Shown one piece after another: positions 7,242 through 14,256 of a stretch of DNA of 14,256 nt. Origin of the DNA: Rhodobacter sp. (GTDB taxonomy: Bacteria > Pseudomonadota > Alphaproteobacteria > Rhodobacterales > Rhodobacteraceae). The stretch's first letter is position 1. Every line of letters begins with the position of its first letter. The stretch lies in NCBI GenBank assembly GCA_013824055.1, contig PNNE01000392.1:1-14256 (forward strand), given 5' to 3'. Below the pieces are notes generated by a model, which was not told the origin of the DNA, did no database searches, and saw nothing but the letters and a program-made list of their open reading frames with translations. Both the position numbers and the translations under genes were made by a program.

Positions 7242-7696
7242 TTCTTGACCCCTTCCTTGTGGCCCGTCCCGCTGGACGCGGCATCCCTGCGACCGATCCG
7301 GATCGTCTGCACCACGGTTTCCGGCACATGGCGGCGCAGGTCGACGTGCAGCAGCCCGTGTTCCATCGTGGCCCCCGCGACCTCGACCCCGTCGGCCAGG
7401 ACGAAACTGCGCTGGAAGGCGCGGCTGGCAATCCCGCGATGCAGGAACACGCGTTCCGCGACATCATCGGCCTGACGGCCCCGAACGACCAGCTGCCGGT
7501 CCTCGACCGTGATCGACAGGTCTTCCTCGCGGAAGCCGGCGACAGCCAGAGTTATCCGGTAGGCGTTCTCGGCCACCGCCTCGATGTTGAACGGAGGATA
7601 GCCCTCGGCCCCCGATTTGGCGGTGCGTTCGACCAGCCGTTCCAGCTGCTCGAACCCCAGAAGATACGGGTGGGCCCCAAAGCTCAGTTTCGTCAT
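7238..7696 (-). CDS. Small heat-shock protein, Hsp20/alpha-crystallin family
   Basis: ATP-independent holdase that binds unfolding proteins and passes them to DnaK/ClpB. The 152-residue protein has a short N-terminal arm (LSFGAHPYLLGFEQLERLVE, IbpA-like), an alpha-crystallin domain (about 32-125: YPPFNIEAVAENAYRITLAV, GFREEDLSITVEDRQLVV and ATMEHGLLHVDL with the conserved A-x3-x-G-L-L) and a C-terminal I-x-I motif (TIRI) followed by a charged tail. ATG 7696 has AAGGAC (7708-7703) six bases upstream. The stop overlaps the DUF1150 start. A sigma-32-like promoter and a possible RNA thermometer lie upstream. Confidence 0.95.
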   Translation of the reverse strand: MTKLSFGAHPYLLGFEQLERLVERTAKSGAEGYPPFNIEAVAENAYRITLAVAGFREEDLSITVEDRQLVVRGRQADDVAERVFLHRGIASRAFQRSFVLADGVEVAGATMEHGLLHVDLRRHVPETVVQTIRIGRRDAASSGTGHKEGVKK

Positions 7697-7726
7697 CGGA
7701 CAGTCCTTGGCATAAGCGACGGTTCG
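7697..7726 (-). promoter_or_regulatory. ROSE-like RNA thermometer hairpin in hsp20 leader
   Basis: On the minus strand the Shine-Dalgarno AAGGAC (7708-7703) pairs with GUC-G-CUU (7720-7714) around a five-base loop, leaving one bulged G (7717). The stem continues outward in weak steps with C-U and A-C mismatches to base 7697, next to AUG. The strand opposite the Shine-Dalgarno reads UCGCU, which fits the UYGCU core of ROSE elements known upstream of small heat-shock genes in alphaproteobacteria. A further hairpin (GCAC-GCG-GUGC) lies 5' of it at about 7749-7759. Pairing was done by eye. Confidence 0.5.
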
Positions 7727-7763
7727 GTCTTTGCGGCCCTGCAGTCAGGCACCGCGTGCTCTG

Positions 7764-7793
7764 AATATGGGGCCGGTCCGGACGCCCCGCAAG
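7764..7793 (-). promoter_or_regulatory. Sigma-32 (RpoH)-like promoter of hsp20
   Basis: On the minus strand CTTGCGG (7793-7787) and CCCCATATT (7772-7764) are 14 bases apart. This fits the RpoH pattern CTTGAAA-N11-16-CCCCATnT, with a near-perfect -10 and the core CTTG of the -35. Transcription would start about 60 bases before the hsp20 ATG. Confidence 0.6.
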
Positions 7794-7826
7794 ACCCCAG
7801 ACGGGATCGGAGCTGCGCGCTTTCAC

Positions 7827-7838
7827 CGCGAATTCGCG
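7827..7838. promoter_or_regulatory. 12-bp perfect palindrome between divergent genes
   Basis: CGCGAATTCGCG is a perfect twofold-symmetric site, 34 bases upstream of the hsp20 -35 box and just upstream of the proposed DUF465 promoter. It may be an operator, but no regulator is identified. Confidence 0.3.
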
Positions 7839-7846
7839 CAGAAACC

Positions 7847-7875
7847 TTCACTCAAGGGCAGTGCTTTCCTATATC
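7847..7875 (+). promoter_or_regulatory. Possible sigma-70 promoter of DUF465 gene
   Basis: TTCACT (7847-7852) and TATATC (7870-7875) with a 17-base spacer, about 35 bases before ATG 7910. Followed directly by an inverted repeat, CCTTT-CGC-AAAGG (7875-7887). Confidence 0.35.
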
Positions 7876-7909
7876 CTTTCGCAAAGGCAGGAACCGATTC
7901 GTCACAGCC

Positions 7910-8128
7910 ATGAACGCCCCCACAGAACTCAGCCATGACGAAATGCTTGGCATCCGACTTGAAGTCCTGCGTCGCGAACACCGCGACCTTGACGCGGCGA
8001 TTCACGCGCTTGAAGAAACGGGTCGCCCCGATGTCCTCACCCTCCGGCGGCTGAAGAAGCAGAAGCTGTTTCTCAAGGACCAGATCGTGAGGATCGAGGA
8101 CATGCTGATCCCGGATATCATTGCGTGA
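7910..8128 (+). CDS. DUF465 (YdcH-like) small protein
   Basis: A 72-residue cytoplasmic protein of unknown function in the DUF465/YdcH family. It is almost entirely helical and charged: IRLEVLRREHRDLDAAIHAL, then LRRLKKQKLFLKDQIVRIED, the family's helical-hairpin signature ending in MLIP. The long open frame extends upstream, but ATG 7910 gives the family-typical start and length; the region before it is intergenic in character and holds the hsp20 promoter. A purine-rich run (AAAGGCAGGAA) lies rather far upstream. purE follows 72 bases on the same strand, so they may share a transcript. I see no evidence of a direct role in purine synthesis. Confidence 0.85.
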   Translation: MNAPTELSHDEMLGIRLEVLRREHRDLDAAIHALEETGRPDVLTLRRLKKQKLFLKDQIVRIEDMLIPDIIA

Positions 8129-8200
8129 CGGGCATCATCGCCTGACGCTTGCCCCTGCGCGCGGTTCCCGGTAATCGCGCCTGAAACCAAGGGGGCGCGC

Positions 8201-8677
8201 ATGGCCGTATCCGTCGGAATCATCATGGGGTCGCAAAGCGACTGGCCCACAATGAAAGCCGCCGCCGAGATCCTGGACGAACTCGGCATCGCATATGAAG
8301 CGAAGATCGTCAGCGCCCACCGAACACCGGATCGGCTGTGGGACTACGGCAAGACCGCCGTCTCGCGGGGCCTCAAGGTCATCATCGCAGGTGCCGGGGC
8401 CGCGCATCTGCCGGGCATGATGGCCTCCAAGACCCGTGTCCCGGTGATCGGCGTGCCGGTGCAGACCAAGGCCCTGTCCGGTGTCGATTCGCTTTACTCG
8501 ATCCTGCAGATGCCGAAAGGCTATCCGGTTGCCACGATGGCGATCGGCGGCGCGGCCAACGCGGGCCTGATGGCCGCGGCAATCCTTGCCGTTTCGGACG
8601 CCGGCGTGGCCGCCCGACTGGACGCCTGGCGCGAGGCCCTCTCCGCCTCTATCCCCGAGGAACCGACGGATGAGTGA
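8201..8677 (+). CDS. purE: N5-carboxyaminoimidazole ribonucleotide mutase
   Basis: Class I PurE: converts N5-CAIR made by PurK to 4-carboxyaminoimidazole ribonucleotide in purine biosynthesis; cytoplasmic. Visible: GIIMGSQSDWPTM (6-18), SAHRTP (38-43, with the essential His40), HLPGM (69-73), VPVQTKALSGVDSLYSI and QMPKGYPV. It has 158 residues, slightly below the usual length. The Gly/Ala stretch before HLPGM reads AGAGAA (63-68) where I recall AGAGGAA, and 115-121 read IGGAANA where I recall two further residues after IG. AAGGGGG lies before ATG 8201. The last eight bases overlap purK, consistent with coupling. Confidence 0.93.
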   Translation: MAVSVGIIMGSQSDWPTMKAAAEILDELGIAYEAKIVSAHRTPDRLWDYGKTAVSRGLKVIIAGAGAAHLPGMMASKTRVPVIGVPVQTKALSGVDSLYSILQMPKGYPVATMAIGGAANAGLMAAAILAVSDAGVAARLDAWREALSASIPEEPTDE

Positions 8678-9734
8678 ACTGCCCCAGGGATCGGTCATCG
8701 GCATCCTTGGCGGTGGCCAGCTTGGCCGCATGCTGTCGGTCGCCGCCAGCCGGTTGGGCTACCGGTGCCACATCTACGAACCGGGCGCCGCGCCCGCGGG
8801 CGACGTCGCCCACAGCGTCACCTCGGCGCCGTATGAGGACGAAACCGCCTTGCGCGCCTTCGCCGCTGCGGTCGACGTCATCACCTATGAATTCGAGAAC
8901 GTCCCGACCTCGGCGCTGGACCTTCTGGAAACCCTGAAACCGATCCGCCCGAACCGCCGCGCCCTCGCGGTCAGCCAGGACCGGGTCAGCGAAAAGTCGT
9001 TCCTGAACGATCTTGGCTTGCAAACCGCGCCCTGGGCCAGTGTCAACTCCGAGGCCGACCTTGACGCCGCTGCCGATGGTCTGGGCCTGCCCGCCATCCT
9101 CAAGACCACGCGCCTTGGCTACGACGGCAAGGGTCAGGTCAGACTGGACAGCAAGGCCGACATCCCCGCCGCCTGGGCCTCGATGATGAACGCCGCCTGC
9201 GTGCTGGAAGGCTTTGTCGCCTTCGACCGCGAGATCAGCGTCATCGCCGCCCGCAGCCTGGACGGCCAGGTCGCCTGCTTCGATCCCGGCGAGAACCTGC
9301 ACCGCGACGGCATCCTGCGCACCACCACCGTCCCGGCGCGGATAGGTCCCGGCCAAAGCTCCGACGCGGTTCTGATCGCCGCCCGCATCCTGAACGCGCT
9401 CGACTATGTCGGCGTCATGGGGGTCGAGCTGTTCGTCACCCCGCGCGGCCTGCTGGTCAACGAGATCGCCCCGCGCGTCCACAACTCGGGCCACTGGACC
9501 CAGGCGGGCTGCACTGTCGACCAGTTCGAACAGCACATCCGCGCCGTGGCGGGCCTGCCTCTGGGCGACGGCAACCGCTACGCCGATGTGGTGATGGAGA
9601 ATCTGATCGGCGACGACATCCTGAAGGTCCCCGCGCTGCTGAAAGCCCGCGACACGGCGGTGCATCTTTATGGCAAGGGCGCCCCGCGTCCGGGTCGCAA
9701 GATGGGCCATGTGAACCGCGTGGTCCGCAGCTGA
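8670..9734 (+). CDS. purK: N5-carboxyaminoimidazole ribonucleotide synthase
   Basis: ATP-grasp enzyme that makes N5-CAIR from AIR, ATP and bicarbonate, feeding PurE. 354 residues from ATG 8670, which has GAGGAA (8657-8662) at good spacing; the frame stays open further upstream inside purE, but that part is not family-like. The N-terminal dinucleotide-like loop is GILGGGQLGRM (11-21), then DVITYEFENVP. The ATP-grasp core has ILKTTRLGYDGKGQ, FDREISVIAAR, and VELFVTPRGLLVNEIAPRVH followed by NSGHWT, the metal and carboxylate region. Length and motifs are normal. The eight-base overlap with purE keeps the pathway pair in one operon. Confidence 0.95.
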   Translation: MSELPQGSVIGILGGGQLGRMLSVAASRLGYRCHIYEPGAAPAGDVAHSVTSAPYEDETALRAFAAAVDVITYEFENVPTSALDLLETLKPIRPNRRALAVSQDRVSEKSFLNDLGLQTAPWASVNSEADLDAAADGLGLPAILKTTRLGYDGKGQVRLDSKADIPAAWASMMNAACVLEGFVAFDREISVIAARSLDGQVACFDPGENLHRDGILRTTTVPARIGPGQSSDAVLIAARILNALDYVGVMGVELFVTPRGLLVNEIAPRVHNSGHWTQAGCTVDQFEQHIRAVAGLPLGDGNRYADVVMENLIGDDILKVPALLKARDTAVHLYGKGAPRPGRKMGHVNRVVRS

Positions 9735-9908
9735 CCCCTCGTCGTTCGACTGGGTCTCCGGGTTGCAGGCCCCGCGAGGCGTGACGCAGTCATCGACGAG
9801 CCGCCCGGTTGCCAAGTCGCATCGCACTGTCGTCGCACCCGTGACAGGAAGCCGGTCTGCACCCGCGCCGCGCGCTGGATCGCCCGGCTTTCAGGCCGCC
9901 CGAGGTCG
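9735..9908. other. 174-base convergent intergenic region
   Basis: Lies between purK and the end of the hydrolase gene. An imperfect inverted repeat, CTCGTCG-TTCGACT (9738-9751) against AGTC-A-TCGACGAG (9788-9800), directly follows the purK stop and might act as a terminator stem, but there is no T-run and the loop is long. I see no gene or RNA here. Confidence 0.35.
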
Positions 9909-10682
9909 TCACCCGGACTGCACCGCCTGAAAAGTCTCTTTCACGACCGAGGCCAGAGTCAGCGAAGGGTCGAACCGCCCCTCGCGCAGAAAGGCCAGAA
10001 CCTGCCGGATGACCACCGGATTCACCATCATGAAGGTGTGGGTTACCGGCAGGACCAGATGGTCGGCCATGCCCTCCAGCCTGGTGCTTTCCACCGTGAC
10101 CTTGCCGTCGTTCGGCCCAGGCAGCAGGGTGTTCAGCACCAGGTTCAGCGACCGCGTCCCGGCGATGATGCCCAGCGGATAGTCGGCCGGGGGCAGTCGG
10201 TTCGGCCAGCTTTCCGGTCCGGTCCCCAGCGTCAATCCCGCCTGGCCGCCCACCATGCTGAAGACGGGGTTGTCGCCCAGCTTGTCCACCAGTTCGGACC
10301 CGTGGTTCGGCGGCGCAAGCATCACGACCCGCCCCATCTGCGCCGGTCGATGCGTGGTCAGCCAGTCGCGCAACAGGATGCCGCCCATCGAATGCGTGAC
10401 GAAATGCACCCGCCCCGGTCCGGCGGCGTCCACGGCCTTGCCAACCTCCTCGACCAGGACTTCCGGTGCGGCGCTGGTGGAAGGGTAGGCCCAGTTCACC
10501 ACCCGGAAGCCGGCCGCCTTCAGGGCCATCGCCATCGGGGCCAGCGAGGCATGGGTCCGGGCCAGGCCGTGCAGCATCACCACCGCATCGGCGACGCCCG
10601 ACCCCGCGCCCGACCCCGCCCCCGCGCCCGCCTCGGTCGCGGGGGCGGGCAGGAAGCGGGAAAGGCGTCCGGTCAGCCACAT
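9909..10682 (-). CDS. Alpha/beta hydrolase (lipase/esterase-like)
   Basis: A serine hydrolase of the alpha/beta fold; substrate unknown. From ATG 10682 it is 257 residues. After a short leader comes a Gly/Ala/Ser linker (about 15-29), then VVMLHGLARTHASL (oxyanion-hole HG), the nucleophile elbow THSMGG with Ser98, the family-like VMLAPPNHGSELVD, a likely acid in GPNDGKVTVES and a likely catalytic His in PVTHTFMM. No signal peptide is apparent. A TTG at 10742 would extend it by 20 residues; I rate that less likely as the added stretch has no family character. Neither start has a strong ribosome site. It is divergent from the Nudix gene (89 bases apart). Confidence 0.82.
   Translation of the reverse strand: MWLTGRLSRFLPAPATEAGAGAGSGAGSGVADAVVMLHGLARTHASLAPMAMALKAAGFRVVNWAYPSTSAAPEVLVEEVGKAVDAAGPGRVHFVTHSMGGILLRDWLTTHRPAQMGRVVMLAPPNHGSELVDKLGDNPVFSMVGGQAGLTLGTGPESWPNRLPPADYPLGIIAGTRSLNLVLNTLLPGPNDGKVTVESTRLEGMADHLVLPVTHTFMMVNPVVIRQVLAFLREGRFDPSLTLASVVKETFQAVQSG
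10615..10649 (-). repeat. 12-bp perfect GC hairpin inside the hydrolase coding start
   Basis: CCCGCCCCCGCG (10615-10626) and CGCGGGGGCGGG (10638-10649) pair completely around an 11-base loop. It encodes the Gly/Ala linker and would form about 33 bases after the hydrolase start codon in its mRNA. Confidence 0.65.
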
Positions 10683-10771
10683 GTCGGAACTGTCTGCGCG
10701 CCCGCGTCCCGCAGCAAGCCCGGATTTCCCGCCACTGGACAAAACCGACGCAGCGTCACAGGCTTTGCCGC

Positions 10772-11227
10772 ATGGCCAAGCTGAAACCCCGCCTCGCCGT
10801 GCGCGCGCTGATCCTGCATCAGGACCGGCTCTTGCTGGTGAACGCCTACCCCGACGCGCACCTCGGCCTCTGGTGTGCGCCCGGCGGCGGCTGCGAGTCG
10901 GGCCAGTCCCTGCCCGACAACCTTGCCCGCGAAGTGCATGAGGAGACCGGCCTGACCATCGCCGTCGGCCCCCCGGTGCTGGTCAACGAATTCCACGACC
11001 CCCAGACCGGTTTCCACCAGATCGACCTGTTCTTCCGCGGCACCCTTGTCGCCGGAGACCTGGACGATGCCTGGCTGGACCCCGAGGGCGTCGTGACCGA
11101 CCGGCGCTTCTTCTCGCGCACCGAGCTTGCCAATGGCAAGATCCGCTTCAAGCCCGACAGTCTGCCCGACGCCGCCTGGGGGACCGGGATCGCGCTCTAC
11201 GACCCGCTGGAGGCGATCCTGAAATGA
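10772..11227 (+). CDS. Nudix hydrolase
   Basis: A nucleoside-diphosphate-linked hydrolase of unknown substrate; cytoplasmic. The 151-residue protein from ATG 10772 has the fold start RLAVRALILHQDRLLLVNAY and a Nudix box at 39-61. The box is G39-x5-Q45-x7-REVHEETGL: the first Glu is replaced by Gln, while the metal-binding REx2EE core is intact, so activity is likely retained. It differs from RppH elsewhere (no WQMPQGG). Its last four bases overlap the next gene (ATGA), so it leads a Nudix-Gre-GNAT unit. The frame is open far upstream, but ATG 10772 matches the domain start. Confidence 0.88.
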   Translation: MAKLKPRLAVRALILHQDRLLLVNAYPDAHLGLWCAPGGGCESGQSLPDNLAREVHEETGLTIAVGPPVLVNEFHDPQTGFHQIDLFFRGTLVAGDLDDAWLDPEGVVTDRRFFSRTELANGKIRFKPDSLPDAAWGTGIALYDPLEAILK

Positions 11228-11454
11228 GCCGCGCCTTCGGCCTTTGCGTCACCGTGACCGACGCGGACGCGCGCCTGACGACCGATCAGATCGTGGGCGA
11301 AGACGAAGCCGACGCCAGATGCAACCGCATCGCCCCGAACTCTCCGCTCGCCCGCGCCCTGCCTGGCGCGCAGGTCGGCGAGGTGGTGCCCTGGACGCGC
11401 CCCGCCGGCACCGTCCCTCTGGAAGTCGTCAGGATCGCCCATGCGCATCCGTGA
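11224..11454 (+). CDS. Stand-alone GreA/GreB C-terminal domain protein
   Basis: A 76-residue protein whose body matches the FKBP-like C-terminal domain of Gre transcript-cleavage factors: a GxxVTV strand (residues 6-11), QIVGEDEADA, then RIAPNSPLARALPGAQVGEVV and a PAGTVPLEVVRI end. Full-length Gre factors (about 150-160 residues) have an N-terminal coiled coil whose acidic tip enters the RNA polymerase secondary channel; that part is absent. The first five residues, MSRAF, are the start I recall for full-length Gre-like proteins of this group, so it looks like an in-frame internal loss. It may bind polymerase without cleavage activity, but that is inference. Overlaps Nudix by 4 bases and GNAT by 14. 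No frameshift is seen. Confidence 0.72.
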   Translation: MSRAFGLCVTVTDADARLTTDQIVGEDEADARCNRIAPNSPLARALPGAQVGEVVPWTRPAGTVPLEVVRIAHAHP

Positions 11455-11923
11455 GCTTTTCCCCTCCGAGACGGCCCTCGTCACCCAGTTCTACCGCGAG
11501 GCGCCCGACTACTGGCTGATGGCCGAAGGCCGCTGCGACCCGGACCGCCGGGCGCAGGAGTTCTTCACCGACGCGCCTCCGAACTGCGACCCTGCGCAAA
11601 GCGACCGGCTTGGGCTGTTCGTCAATCAGCGCCTGTCGGGCGTGGCCGAACTGTCCTTCGGTTTCCCCGCGCCTGGCGACGCCTATCTCGGGCTCATGCT
11701 GCTTGGCCCCTGGGCACAAGGCGCGGGGCATGGCCGCAGCTTCCTTGCCCATGTCGAAACGCTGGCCCGCAAACGCAACGCGCCCCGGCTTTATCTTGCC
11801 GTGCTGGACGTCAACCCGCGCGGCCGGGCCTTCTGGGAGCGCGAGGGCTTCACCTACACCGGCCTTTCCCGCAGGGATGCGCTGACCGGGCATACGACTT
11901 ACCGGCTTGGCAAGGACCTGTAG
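11441..11923 (+). CDS. GNAT family N-acetyltransferase
   Basis: Transfers an acetyl group from acetyl-CoA to an amine, substrate unknown. The 160-residue protein has the GNAT layout: GVAELSFGFP strand, then LGLMLLGPWAQGAGHG with the CoA-binding QGAGHG (93-98), a helix (FLAHVETLARKRNAPRLYL) and the end LDVNPRGRAFWEREGFTYTG, with the conserved N-x3-A-x2-F/W-x2-x-GF pattern. ATG 11441 lies inside the mini-Gre gene, with AGGA (11431-11434) six bases upstream. The last 25 bases overlap the convergent EamA transporter gene. Confidence 0.9.
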   Translation: MRIRELFPSETALVTQFYREAPDYWLMAEGRCDPDRRAQEFFTDAPPNCDPAQSDRLGLFVNQRLSGVAELSFGFPAPGDAYLGLMLLGPWAQGAGHGRSFLAHVETLARKRNAPRLYLAVLDVNPRGRAFWEREGFTYTGLSRRDALTGHTTYRLGKDL

Positions 11924-12741
11924 GGCAGGCTCGCCAGCGCCACACCGCCCAGCACCAGGACCGCCGCCAGCCAGAACCGCAGCTCCGGCGCCTCGGCCAG
12001 CAGCACCGCCCCGCCCAGCGCGGCAAGCACCGGCACCGTCAACTGAGCCACCGCCGCCCGCGCCGCACCCAGCCGGGGCAGGATGGCATACCACAGCGCA
12101 TAGCCAAGGCCCGAGGTCAGCGCCCCCGACACAACGGCCAGCGCAATCCCCGTCGCGTCCGGCGCAGCCAACCCGGCCATCAGGCCGAAAGGCACCACCA
12201 GCGGCACCGACAGAAGAAAGTTCCACGCCGTCGCGGCCAGCGGGTCCGCGGCTCTGCGACCGGCCAGCGAATAGATGCCCCAACCCAGCCCGGCGCCGGC
12301 CATCAGCGCCAAAGGCAGCAGACCCGCCGCCGCCGGGGCGGCAATGACCGCCAGTCCGCCCAGCGCCAGCCCCGCCCCCGCCCAGCGCCGCGCGGGCACC
12401 ACCTCGCGCAAGACCAGCGCGCCCGCGAACATCGTCACCTGCACCGTCCCGAACAGCACCAGCGCCCCGGTCCCCGCATCAAGGCCGCGGTAGGCCAGCG
12501 AAAAGCCGATCAGATAGGCCGACAGCCCCGCGATCCCCGCGACACGGCCCTTGCGGCCGGGCCAGGCCAGCCCGCCCCGCTGCCACAGGACCAGCGCCAC
12601 CAGCACCGCCGCCCCCGCCACCAGCCGGATCACGGCAAACTCCATCGCCCCGATATGCCCCGGCCCCACTGCCCAACGGTTCAGGACCGAGTTCGCGGCG
12701 AAGGCCAGCATGGTGAGGGCAGTCAGCAGAAACAGGCGCAT
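11899..12741 (-). CDS. EamA/DMT family transporter
   Basis: Inner-membrane exporter-like permease of the drug/metabolite transporter superfamily. From ATG 12741 it has 280 residues, with about ten hydrophobic helices in two repeats. Features include NSVLNRWAVGPG near the start, IRLVAGAAVLVAL, AYRGLDAGTGALVLFGTVQVTM at the end of the first repeat, and GYALWYAILPRLGAARAAVAQLTVPVLAAL in the second. A GTG at 12750 would add three residues; ATG is preferred because AGGG then sits at proper spacing. Substrate unknown. It lies just downstream of the groEL terminator, so it probably has its own weak promoter or relies on readthrough. Confidence 0.88.
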   Translation of the reverse strand: MRLFLLTALTMLAFAANSVLNRWAVGPGHIGAMEFAVIRLVAGAAVLVALVLWQRGGLAWPGRKGRVAGIAGLSAYLIGFSLAYRGLDAGTGALVLFGTVQVTMFAGALVLREVVPARRWAGAGLALGGLAVIAAPAAAGLLPLALMAGAGLGWGIYSLAGRRAADPLAATAWNFLLSVPLVVPFGLMAGLAAPDATGIALAVVSGALTSGLGYALWYAILPRLGAARAAVAQLTVPVLAALGGAVLLAEAPELRFWLAAVLVLGGVALASLPYRSLPSR

Positions 12742-12774
12742 GTCCGTCACCCTGACGCAGCGCCGTGCAAAGGA

Positions 12775-12802
12775 AAAGGGGCGGCCCGAAGACCGCCCCT
12801 TT
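12775..12802 (-). terminator. Rho-independent terminator of groEL
   Basis: On the minus strand AAAGGGGCGG and CCGCCCCTTT form a perfect 10-bp stem around an 8-base loop (TCTTCGGG), followed by T, CC and TTT. It starts 23 bases after the groEL stop codon. Confidence 0.85.
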
Positions 12803-12825
12803 CAAATCTGCCGCAGAGGGCTGGA

Positions 12826-14256
<1,431 letters not shown>

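Noticed and set aside
8649..9827. 392-codon open frame antisense to purK
   Set aside because: Opposite a complete ATP-grasp enzyme, with no plausible product of its own.
9735..9908. tRNA or small RNA gene after purK
   Set aside because: No cloverleaf or promoter-terminator pair is visible; only one imperfect inverted repeat.
10682..10742. Upstream TTG start for the hydrolase
   Set aside because: The extra 20 residues are Gly/Arg/Ser-rich without family character and there is no good Shine-Dalgarno; ATG 10682 preferred, though not certain.
10772..11923. Nudix-Gre-GNAT unit as a toxin-antitoxin or phage-defence module
   Set aside because: GNAT toxins pair with short DNA-binding antitoxins, which are not present, and no mobile-element signs surround the genes.

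Overview
The window is GC-rich bacterial chromosome with dense, short-spaced, often overlapping genes. Gene families and order (gpmI-envC-ctpA-rppH; a fused sat-cysC; hsp20 followed by a DUF1150 gene; purE-purK next to a DUF465 gene; GroEL with a Gly/Met-rich tail) point to an alphaproteobacterium of the Rhodobacteraceae/Paracoccaceae type. This placement rests on recalled family resemblance, not on a search. I see no phage, transposon, CRISPR array, tRNA or rRNA.

Layout. (1) 1-3933, plus strand: a tightly packed run of gpmI (5' end cut off by the window), an EnvC-type murein hydrolase activator, the S41 protease CtpA and RNA pyrophosphohydrolase RppH; gpmI and envC overlap by the ATGA arrangement. 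(2) 4009-6342, plus: a small unrecognised four-helix membrane protein, then a 252-base leader and the bifunctional ATP sulfurylase/APS kinase, which makes PAPS for sulfate assimilation. (3) 6430-7696, minus: cytochrome b561, DUF1150 protein and Hsp20. The hsp20 leader carries a good sigma-32-like promoter and an imperfect hairpin over the Shine-Dalgarno that looks like a ROSE RNA thermometer. (4) 7910-9734, plus: a DUF465 (YdcH-like) small protein, purE and purK (purine biosynthesis, AIR to CAIR). (5) 9909-10682, minus: an alpha/beta hydrolase. (6) 10772-11923, plus: Nudix hydrolase, a stand-alone GreA/GreB C-terminal domain and a GNAT acetyltransferase, all overlapping by a few bases. (7) 11899-14256, minus: an EamA/DMT transporter, and groEL (5' end cut off) with a clear Rho-independent terminator.

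Most of the window is ordinary housekeeping. The points most worth a second look are the hsp20 leader (heat-shock promoter plus candidate RNA thermometer controlling hsp20 and, by coupling, the DUF1150 gene); the 76-residue 'mini-Gre' protein, which starts like a full-length Gre-family factor but lacks the coiled coil; PurE, which appears shorter by one and two residues in two conserved Gly/Ala-rich loops; and a perfect 9-bp hairpin and G-quadruplex-prone tract between sat-cysC and the b561 gene.
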